DNA of 28,588 bases, taken from the NCBI GenBank assembly GCA_035495435.1, contig DATJFV010000022.1, positions 1-28,588 on the forward strand, given 5' to 3'. The position numbers and the translations under genes were made by a program. The notes below the pieces were generated by a model. That model did no database searches. It was not told the DNA's origin and saw nothing but the letters and a program-made list of their open reading frames with translations. Positions 23,209 through 28,588 of the stretch are shown piece by piece. Numbering within the stretch: the first letter of the stretch is position 1; every line of letters starts with the position of its first letter. This DNA comes from JBDSKH01 sp035495435 (GTDB lineage: Bacteria; Actinomycetota; Actinomycetes; Actinomycetales; Microbacteriaceae).

Positions 23209-23646
23209 CGCCGGGATGGCGTCGGCTGCTGCGATGACGCGGTGCAGCACCGTGCGCATCGCGGCGAGTTCGGTCAGATCCATGTCGAGCATGGCCGCCA
23301 CCCGCGGGGGCACGGTCTCGGCCGGAGACCGCAGCGCGCGACCGGTGTCGGTGAGGTCGACATCCAATGTGCGCTCGTCGGCGCCACGCGCGCGGGTGAT
23401 GTACCCCGCTGCTTCGAGGCGCTTCAGCAGCGGTGACAGGGTGGCCGGCTCGAGCGCCAGAGCGCGCGACAGGTCGACGACGCGGCGGGGGCTGTGCTCC
23501 CAGAGCGCCAGCATCACCAGGTACTGGGGGTGGGTGAGCCCCATCGGCTCGAGCAGCGGACGGTACGCCGCGATCACCTTGCGCGTCGCGACGGCGAGCG
23601 CGAAACACACCTGGTTCTCGAGGGCGAGCATGTCGGTGGTGGTCAC
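23203..23646 (-). CDS. MarR-family transcriptional regulator, OhrR-like
   Basis: This 147-residue dimeric winged-helix repressor has an N-terminal ALENQVCFALAVATRKVIAAYRPLL that closely follows OhrR, including Cys14, the peroxide-sensing cysteine position in that family. The recognition region is ALALEPATLSPLLKRLEAAGYITR, and RGADERTLDVDLTDTGRAL forms the wing. OhrR proteins derepress organic hydroperoxide reductase when the cysteine is oxidised; no ohr gene is in the window. The GTG start has AGGA 8 bases upstream. A perfect palindrome lies about 22 bases upstream, between this gene and the divergent small gene, probably an operator for both. No second conserved Cys is visible, suggesting a one-Cys sensor. 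Confidence 0.9.
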   Translation of the reverse strand: MTTTDMLALENQVCFALAVATRKVIAAYRPLLEPMGLTHPQYLVMLALWEHSPRRVVDLSRALALEPATLSPLLKRLEAAGYITRARGADERTLDVDLTDTGRALRSPAETVPPRVAAMLDMDLTELAAMRTVLHRVIAAADAIPAR

Positions 23647-23667
23647 CGTGCAATCCTATTCATTTCG

Positions 23668-23679
23668 TTAGTACACTAA
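23668..23679. promoter_or_regulatory. Palindrome TTAGTACACTAA in the MarR divergent promoter
   Basis: TTAGT-AC-ACTAA has perfect 5-base arms in the only AT-rich stretch here, and its last base is the A of the ATG of the divergent gene. Only 32 bases separate the two start codons. It is a likely operator for the MarR protein, repressing both directions. TACACT (23672-23677) could also be a -10 element for a leaderless transcript starting near GTG 23685. Confidence 0.55.
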
Positions 23680-23939
23680 TGGTTGTGACACGAACTAACC
23701 GTGGTGGGCGGGGCGATGCGCAGCCGGCGAACGACTTCGAGGGCGGCGGTTTCTTCAACCGGCTGAACCGGCGGCTGTTCCCGTATCTGGGCCCGCCGCC
23801 GCTGGGACCGTACGATCAGCCGAGCCCGGCCCCGGCATCCGGACGCGCTTGCCCGCTGTGCGGGGCGCCGATGGCGGACCACGAGTTCGACCGTTCGGGT
23901 GGGGCGAACCGGCCGACGAAGATCTACTGCCCGGCGTGA
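23679..23939 (+). CDS. Small hypothetical protein with Cys-x2-Cys zinc-ribbon-like end
   Basis: I do not recognise a named family for this 86-residue protein. The N-terminal part is polar and Gly-rich with FFNRLNRRLFPYLGPPPLG. The C-terminal third has CPLCGAPMADHEF and ends in YCPA, a Cys-x2-Cys plus later Cys/His pattern suggesting a single metal-binding knuckle. The start may be ATG 23679 or GTG 23685; neither has a ribosome site, so a leaderless message is possible. It is divergent from the OhrR-like regulator across 32 bases and is therefore probably under its control. Confidence 0.68.
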   Translation: MVVTRTNRGGRGDAQPANDFEGGGFFNRLNRRLFPYLGPPPLGPYDQPSPAPASGRACPLCGAPMADHEFDRSGGANRPTKIYCPA

Positions 23940-23998
23940 GCTGACCGGCGTGCGCCGCGCACGCCACCGCCGGGGCGCGGTTCTGCCAGGCTGGCGGC

Positions 23999-25204
23999 AT
24001 GAGTTTCGATGTCGCAGCTTTGCGTTCCGAGTTTCCGTCTCTGCAGTCGGGCATCGCCCATTTCGATGGGCCGGGTGGGACGCAGACCCCGCGCGTGGTG
24101 GGTGAGGCGATAGCCCGCACGCTGACGGGGCCGCTGTCGAACCGCGGCACGGTCGGTCTCAGCGAGCTCCGGGCCGACGAGGCGGTGGCGGGGTTTCGGG
24201 CGGCGTACGCCGATCTGCTGGGGGCGGACCCGCGCGGCATCGTCTACGGCCGCAGCGCCACGCAGCTGTGTTACGACTTCTCGCGCCACCTGGCGAAGAC
24301 GTGGGCTCCGGGCGACGAGGTGGTGGTGAGTCGGCTCGATCACGACTCGAATGTGCGGCCCTGGATCCAGGCAGCTGAGCGGGCTGGTGCCGTGGTGCGG
24401 TGGCTCGAGCTGGACCCGGCGACAGCCGAGCTGGATGCGGCGAGCGTCGAGGCCGCGATCGGGGAACGCACGCGGCTGGTGGCGGTGACGGCGGCATCGA
24501 ACCTGCTGGGGACGAAGCCGAACGTGCGCGCCATCGCCGACCGGGCGCATGCGGTTGGTGCGCTGGTCTACGTCGACGGGGTGCATTTCACGGCGCACGA
24601 GCTGGTCGATGTGGGGGCGCTCGGGGCGGATCTGTTCATGTGCTCGCCGTACAAGTTCTTGGGCCCGCACTGCGGGGTGCTGGCAGCGTCGCCGGAGCTG
24701 CTGGAGAGCCTGCACCCCGACAAGCTGGCCCCGTCGACGAATGTGGTGCCTGAGCGGTTCGAGTTCGGCACCCTGCCGTACGAGATCATGGCCGGTGCGA
24801 CGGCGGCGGTGGACTTCTTGGCCGGCATCGCGCCGGGAACCGCGGCGACCCGTCGTGACCGTCTGGTGGCGTCGCTGCACGCTGTCGATGAGCATGAGCT
24901 GCGGATGCGGGGGCTGATCGAGCAGGGTCTGGCAGCGCTGGGCGACCGGGTCACCCTGTGGTCGCGGGCGGCGGATCGGACGCCGACGCTGCTGATCACG
25001 GTCGAGGGTCGCGATCTGGGCGACGCGTATGAGTTCTTGGCGACGCGCGATGTGCTGGCGCCTGCGGGGTCGTTCTATGCAATGGAGCCGTTCCAGGCGC
25101 TCGGGCTGCGTGACGAGAACGCGCTGCGCATGGGTGTGGCGCCGTACACGAACGAGTCGGATGTCGAGCGTCTGCTCGACGGCCTGGCGGCCTGGTTGGG
25201 CTGA
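23999..25204 (+). CDS. Cysteine desulfurase-like aminotransferase class V (TIGR01976-type)
   Basis: This 401-residue PLP enzyme has fold type I features: the N-terminal GPGGTQTPRVV, YVDGVHFTAH (PLP ring-stacking Asp-x-x-His), and CSPYKFLGPHCG with the PLP-binding Lys219. The start AALRSEFPSLQSGIAHFDGP matches the cysteine-desulfurase-like subfamily related to SufS/CsdA, whose reaction is unproven; removal of sulfur or selenium from cysteine derivatives is the general class. The SufS active-site loop Cys is not obvious to me. The ATG lies in a GC-rich stretch with only a weak ribosome site. It is isolated, with no suf genes beside it. Confidence 0.88.
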   Translation: MSFDVAALRSEFPSLQSGIAHFDGPGGTQTPRVVGEAIARTLTGPLSNRGTVGLSELRADEAVAGFRAAYADLLGADPRGIVYGRSATQLCYDFSRHLAKTWAPGDEVVVSRLDHDSNVRPWIQAAERAGAVVRWLELDPATAELDAASVEAAIGERTRLVAVTAASNLLGTKPNVRAIADRAHAVGALVYVDGVHFTAHELVDVGALGADLFMCSPYKFLGPHCGVLAASPELLESLHPDKLAPSTNVVPERFEFGTLPYEIMAGATAAVDFLAGIAPGTAATRRDRLVASLHAVDEHELRMRGLIEQGLAALGDRVTLWSRAADRTPTLLITVEGRDLGDAYEFLATRDVLAPAGSFYAMEPFQALGLRDENALRMGVAPYTNESDVERLLDGLAAWLG

Positions 25205-25242
25205 GCCAGGGCCGGCCGGGGCGGGCACGGGCGCTTCGCGCG

Positions 25243-26601
25243 TCATCCTGTGCGATCCAGTGCAGAGTGGTGCAGCGGGTGCTTGGAGGGAAGTTCTCGA
25301 GGCGCGGCCCCGTGGGGTGAGTGCAGCCAATACCGCCCGGTGTCGTAGGTGATGCGGTGGTCGGTGTTGTGCACCCACATGTGGTGGTGCCTGCACAGAC
25401 TGATCCCGTTGACCAGGTCGGTGCGCCCACCACGGGACCATTCCTGGCAGTGATGAACCTCGGTCCAGGATGGTGGGCGGTCACATCCGGGAATCATGCA
25501 CCCGCCGTCCCGTGCGGCGATCGCGATGCGTTGTCGGGACGTGAAGGGCCGGATCTCTCTGCCGACATTCACGCCCTGACCGGTGTCGTCGAACAGGATC
25601 GGAAGCCCGCCCGACTGGCAGAGGTAGCGATGCACCGTCGGCATCCCGACGGTGGCGTTGCTGCCCTCGATGACGCCCAGCCCGACGCCGGTCTCGACGG
25701 CGTCGGCGCGCACGTGGATGCGCACCGCGGGCGCTTTCACGCCGAAAACGCTGCCGTCGTCGACGCCGGCGGCCAGGACCACGAACTGCACCAACGCATC
25801 GAGCATCGTCTGCTCGATCGTTCGCGGGTCGCGCAGCGCGGCCTCCTCGCGCGATTCTTCGACGGCGTTGTCGACGAAGCGGGGCCCTCCGCGCCGCGGC
25901 ATGGTCACACGGTCGAAGGCGTCTTTCGCCAGCGCGTATGACTCCGGGTCGAGGTGAGCGTGCAGCTCGGCCGAGCCGTCGGCGTGCTCATGGATGCGCA
26001 GGTAGCGCTTCTCGCGTCGAGCCGCCTCGCGGTCGGCTACGCCCTGGGCGTCGAGTTCGTCACGCGCCTGACGGGCCAACTTGCCCGCCGCTTCGGGCGT
26101 GATGCCCACCGCATCGGCAGCGAGCTTGCCAGCCGCAACGCTCAGGGTCTGCGCATCGATGTCGAGATTCGGCTCTCCCAGGCCCGCCTTGATCGCTGCC
26201 GCGGTCGCTACCCCGATACCGCCCGAGGTGACGGCCCCCGTCAACGGCTTCAGCCATCCGTCGCTCGGAATCGAGCCCACGCTCACCAGCGATCGCGCCT
26301 CAGGTGCCGAGACCCCGGTCAGAGTCGACACCAGCTTTTCGGGGGTGCGCGCCCCCAGGCGTTGCGCCAGCCCCTGGTAGCCCAGCGCGACATCCGACCG
26401 CCGGGCGAGCTCGCCCGCAACCGCCGCCGACGCGGCATCGATTCGCCGTCGCTCAGCGGCGAGGTCGCGAGCGCGCTGGATGAGCGCAGCGTCGGACAGC
26501 TGACGGAGGCTACCCGCGACATGGGAATCCACAGTGTCGGGTGGCGAATCTGAGACGCGTGACCCATCCGCGATTGAGAGTGCGGGAGGGGAGGTGGTCA
26601 T
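25243..26601 (-). CDS. DUF222 (13E12-type) protein with C-terminal HNH endonuclease domain
   Basis: This 452-residue protein combines a helical DUF222 N-terminal region (LRQLSDAALIQRARDLAAER, GAVTSGGIGVATAAAIKAGL) with a C-terminal HNH nuclease: CMIPGCDRPPSWTEVHHCQ, then LVNGISLCRHHHMWVH. The paired Cys and the His-Asn-His residues are all present, so it looks catalytically competent. The family is greatly expanded in Mycobacteriaceae and Microbacteriaceae, and its role is unproven, possibly mobile-element or phage-related. ATG 26601 and ATG 26628 are both in frame with weak ribosome sites; I chose 26601. An inverted repeat lies at 26631-26650. Confidence 0.9.
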   Translation of the reverse strand: MTTSPPALSIADGSRVSDSPPDTVDSHVAGSLRQLSDAALIQRARDLAAERRRIDAASAAVAGELARRSDVALGYQGLAQRLGARTPEKLVSTLTGVSAPEARSLVSVGSIPSDGWLKPLTGAVTSGGIGVATAAAIKAGLGEPNLDIDAQTLSVAAGKLAADAVGITPEAAGKLARQARDELDAQGVADREAARREKRYLRIHEHADGSAELHAHLDPESYALAKDAFDRVTMPRRGGPRFVDNAVEESREEAALRDPRTIEQTMLDALVQFVVLAAGVDDGSVFGVKAPAVRIHVRADAVETGVGLGVIEGSNATVGMPTVHRYLCQSGGLPILFDDTGQGVNVGREIRPFTSRQRIAIAARDGGCMIPGCDRPPSWTEVHHCQEWSRGGRTDLVNGISLCRHHHMWVHNTDHRITYDTGRYWLHSPHGAAPRELPSKHPLHHSALDRTG

Positions 26602-26630
26602 GTACCTATAATCGCAGGAATCGAACATAC

Positions 26631-26650
26631 ATGCTACTCATTGATAGCAT
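26631..26650. promoter_or_regulatory. Inverted repeat ATGCTA-N8-TAGCAT upstream of the HNH gene
   Basis: Perfect 6-base arms (26631-26636 and 26645-26650) flank an 8-base centre in the AT-rich stretch before the DUF222-HNH gene. It may be an operator or a small hairpin; the regulator is unknown. The gap 26,629-26,765 otherwise holds no gene I can support. Confidence 0.45.
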
Positions 26651-26765
26651 TCTGTGGGGAAGATTCGGATGCGTGTTCGGTGAAGGAGAGGACGTCACCG
26701 GCGGCCCGCGTCAGCCTGGCAGCAGCTCCACCTCCATGATCCCGATCGCGTCGGCGCGATGATGC

Positions 26766-27305
26766 TCACGGACCCGTGAGGGGGCGAGGCCCGGCGATCT
26801 CAAACTCTTGAATCTGGCTCCAGTCTGCGGGGGTGGAAGCGCTCCTGAGCGCCTCCCTCAGGCTGGGGTTCGCGGTGTCGGGCTGTTCGCTGTCGAGCAA
26901 GACGGTTTTGAACGGCACTTCGCCGCCGCGCCAGGCCGGTCCCCTGCCCACCGTCGTCGACCACGCGGCGCCGACGTCGGTCATGACTCTGAGGAACGTG
27001 ACCCTTTCAGCAGGCGAGTCGTGCAGGAGCTCAGACGAGTCATGCACGGCGACCAAGTAACGCTGAGCAGGGCACCAATCCAGATCGGTTAGCAACTCCG
27101 CAAACCCCGCCCAGTTGCCTCCAAAGTACGACGGAAACTCGAACCGCTCGGCAAAGAGCCGGAAAAGAGCACCAAGGTCGGCAGCTTCCCGCCCCGATAT
27201 CTCCACAATGCGAACAGCCGCAGCCAACTCAACAGGCACCGAAGGGACTCTGCCGTCCTTCTGAAGCAGCACCCAGGGTCGACGATTTGACCACAGTGAC
27301 TCCAT
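26766..27305 (-). CDS. Barstar-family protein (putative ribonuclease inhibitor/immunity protein)
   Basis: Barstar-type proteins bind and block a secreted RNase in the cytoplasm. Near the middle of this 179-residue protein is RIVEISGREAADLGALFRLF, then FEFPSYFGGNWAGFAELLTDLDW. The YFGGNW-x(7)-LTDLDW pattern is the barstar core, and YLVAVHDSSELL follows as the next strand. It is longer than classical barstar (about 90 residues), with extensions on both sides. The start at ATG 27305 is chosen because GAGAGGGG lies upstream; a GTG at 27353 is possible. No barnase-like gene is visible. Position beside a polymorphic toxin end suggests an orphan immunity gene. Confidence 0.82.
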   Translation of the reverse strand: MESLWSNRRPWVLLQKDGRVPSVPVELAAAVRIVEISGREAADLGALFRLFAERFEFPSYFGGNWAGFAELLTDLDWCPAQRYLVAVHDSSELLHDSPAERVTFLRVMTDVGAAWSTTVGRGPAWRGGEVPFKTVLLDSEQPDTANPSLREALRSASTPADWSQIQEFEIAGPRPLTGP

Positions 27306-27451
27306 TACTCGGCCCCTCTCGACAGTGCTGTAGTGATCCGGCGTGTACGGCACTCATCCACTCCGAAGAACGGTTCCCGTGTTCACTCTCTCGTCGGCGT
27401 CGTCGCGCTCGGGAACAGCCCACCTGCCTGGAAGGCCGCGGCTATTGGAGA

Positions 27452-27892
27452 TCACATGTTGGGCTGGTGTGGCGGCCCAAACGCGGAACTGAGCGCGCTA
27501 ACGAAGTCGCAAGCTTCCTGTGACTCAGCGAGGGCGCTAACGCTCCAAGTGGTGCTGTCGAAAGCATCCACGAAGGCGACATCCGCGTGCGGCGAGTGAG
27601 CGACATCGGATGCGATCGCATCCAACCAAACGATGTCCTCGACTTCGCGACTGAGCCGAACCATTTCGCTATGGCGCAGAGGCACCTCCCCGTCTTGGAG
27701 TACTGCGACCCGCCGAACGCGGGCACCCAGTTCGTCAGGCTCATTGGTGAAGAATATTCCTTCAAATTCCCGAATTCGCCACACCCACTCCAGGGGCTCT
27801 GGAGCGAGCTGCAGCACGTCCAGAAGCTGGACCTTGTTACATGGCCGACGCCACATCGGAAAGGTCACCGAGACCACGTCCCGCGCTACCAC
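27452..27892 (-). CDS. Unknown protein, probable immunity protein to the adjacent toxin
   Basis: I do not recognise this protein's family. With GTG 27892 it has 146 residues, soluble, rich in Glu, Asp and Trp: WVWRIREFEGIFFTNEPDE, VAVLQDGEVPL, IVWLDAIASDVAHSPHAD, and an acidic end. The start is supported by AAGGAG 10 bases upstream (inside the toxin gene) and overlaps the toxin stop within GTGGTAG; a longer start at 27946 would lie inside the toxin gene. Immediate placement after a polymorphic toxin end with overlapping translation is the standard arrangement of toxin and immunity. The interaction is inferred. Base composition is lower in GC than neighbours. Confidence 0.7.
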   Translation of the reverse strand: MVARDVVSVTFPMWRRPCNKVQLLDVLQLAPEPLEWVWRIREFEGIFFTNEPDELGARVRRVAVLQDGEVPLRHSEMVRLSREVEDIVWLDAIASDVAHSPHADVAFVDAFDSTTWSVSALAESQEACDFVSALSSAFGPPHQPNM

Positions 27893-28588
27893 AGAGGTGT
27901 CGCTCCTTCTCTCTTCGGAGTCCCGCCCGTCGGGTTCGGGGCCCAAACATGCTGGTGAGGATTTGGATGATCGGTCGGGCGCCCGTGATCGGTGAAATCG
28001 ATATCTCTGACGGGACTGCCATCGGCATCAAACTCGCGCGCTTGAGGGTAGTCACCATTTCTACCCTGCTTCCAACCAAGTTGCGTGTGGGCGACACCCG
28101 TCGCATCCGAGTCCGGGATTGGCACACCTCTCGCGTCTCTTGCCAGGCTTCGGTCTGGAAACCACTGGCCGGCAGGCGCAGACACAGGCTTGTTCGCAGC
28201 TACGCCGCCTCTAACCGCTGCCCCCACGGCAGCGGTGCGTGTGGCGGCGGTTCGTGCTGCGGCGGCGGCGATCACTTTGGATGCCACGGCGCCCCCGACC
28301 CCCCCGGCGACACCTCCGAGGGCACCGGCGCCGACCGCGATCGCCATCCCTTCCGGGGTTTTCGGGCCGGACTGCAGCGAATAGGTCACCGCACCACCCA
28401 CCGCACCACCCGCAACAGCTGCCGCGATCGCGGCACCCACCGCCACCCCGCACACCCCAGCCGTGACGACCGTGCACGCCACAGCACCCACGATCGCGGC
28501 CGTCACTGCCGCCCCGACCACGATGCCCGTCGCGATCGCCGCCGCATCCTGCCACGCAGCCGCATCCCATGTCGTCGGGTTCCACCAC
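27886..28588 (-). CDS. C-terminal end of a polymorphic (RHS-type) toxin, 5' part off window
   Basis: The frame is open to the right edge (about 233 residues visible). It starts with WWNPTTWDAAAWQDAAAIAT, resembling the region just past RHS repeat cores. A long Ala/Gly/Val hydrophobic stretch follows (GAAVTAAIVGAVACTVV and AAAVAGGAVGGAVTY), typical of pretoxin or membrane-translocation segments. The last about 90 residues form a distinct domain with GVAHTQLGWKQG, QAREFDADGSPVRDIDFTDH and HPNPHQHVWAPNPTGG. The Asp/His-rich DFTDHGR and PHQH patterns suggest a metal-independent RNase or nuclease type (possibly polymorphic toxin 24-like, from memory). The true start and secretion signals are outside. 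The ORF's GTG at 28521 is internal. Confidence 0.75.
   Translation of the reverse strand, partial: WWNPTTWDAAAWQDAAAIATGIVVGAAVTAAIVGAVACTVVTAGVCGVAVGAAIAAAVAGGAVGGAVTYSLQSGPKTPEGMAIAVGAGALGGVAGGVGGAVASKVIAAAAARTAATRTAAVGAAVRGGVAANKPVSAPAGQWFPDRSLARDARGVPIPDSDATGVAHTQLGWKQGRNGDYPQAREFDADGSPVRDIDFTDHGRPTDHPNPHQHVWAPNPTGGTPKREGATPLW

Noticed and set aside
25205..25242. GC-rich repeats after the aminotransferase gene, considered as a terminator
   Set aside because: Only short, ambiguous pairings (GCGC-TTC-GCGC) are visible.
27287..27523. Small open frames in the gap between the two immunity genes, considered as a displaced toxin fragment
   Set aside because: Translations on both strands are Arg/Ser-rich with no motif; 27,306-27,451 holds nothing I can support as a gene.
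1..28588. tRNA, rRNA, insertion sequences and integrase genes
   Set aside because: No tRNA-like cloverleaf, rRNA segment, transposase or integrase motif was recognised in reading the window.

Overview
The window is high-GC actinobacterial chromosome. It has GC-rich third positions, frequent GTG starts, many 1-4 base stop/start overlaps and a DUF222/13E12-type HNH protein. Together with a maltokinase and several Microbacteriaceae-like hypothetical proteins, this suggests Microbacterium or a close relative; the genus is an inference. I saw no rRNA, tRNA, CRISPR array or insertion sequence. No stretch longer than about 220 bases lacks a gene.

Region 1 (1-12,854) is sugar and sugar-acid catabolism. 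A minus-strand operon (4177 to 1) encodes a HAD phosphatase, a Gfo/Idh oxidoreductase, glucuronate isomerase (uxaC) and a mannitol-dehydrogenase-family hexuronate reductase that carries an apparent 1-bp frameshift and runs off the left edge. Divergent from it are a second Gfo/Idh gene and an amidohydrolase-2 gene. These converge, sharing a CTAG stop, with a second minus operon (9179 to 6167: Gfo/Idh, IolE-like TIM-barrel isomerase, Gfo/Idh). Divergent from that operon are an SDR and an aldose-epimerase-like gene. A zinc alcohol dehydrogenase and a divergent GntR/UTRA regulator follow. Four Gfo/Idh paralogues lie within 7 kb, which points to oxidation of an unusual or keto-sugar substrate.

Region 2 (12,866-17,803) is one tightly coupled minus-strand operon: solute-binding lipoprotein, two ABC permeases, an IolC-like kinase and an IolC-partner aldolase. 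A perfect 18-bp hairpin separates the binding-protein gene from the permeases. No ABC ATPase is present.

Region 3 (18,021-25,204) is mostly housekeeping or conserved accessory genes: a two-helix membrane protein, a small unknown protein, a coiled-coil protein, maltokinase with an in-frame pentapeptide expansion, a 54-residue membrane peptide, a Ca2+/H+ antiporter, an OhrR-like MarR regulator, a small Cys-motif protein, and a cysteine-desulfurase-like aminotransferase.

Region 4 (25,243-28,588) is accessory. It holds a DUF222-HNH protein, a barstar-like inhibitor, an unknown protein placed as an immunity protein, and the C-terminal end of a polymorphic (RHS-type) toxin whose stop codon overlaps the start of the putative immunity gene. 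The least characterised material is here and in the Gfo/Idh cluster.
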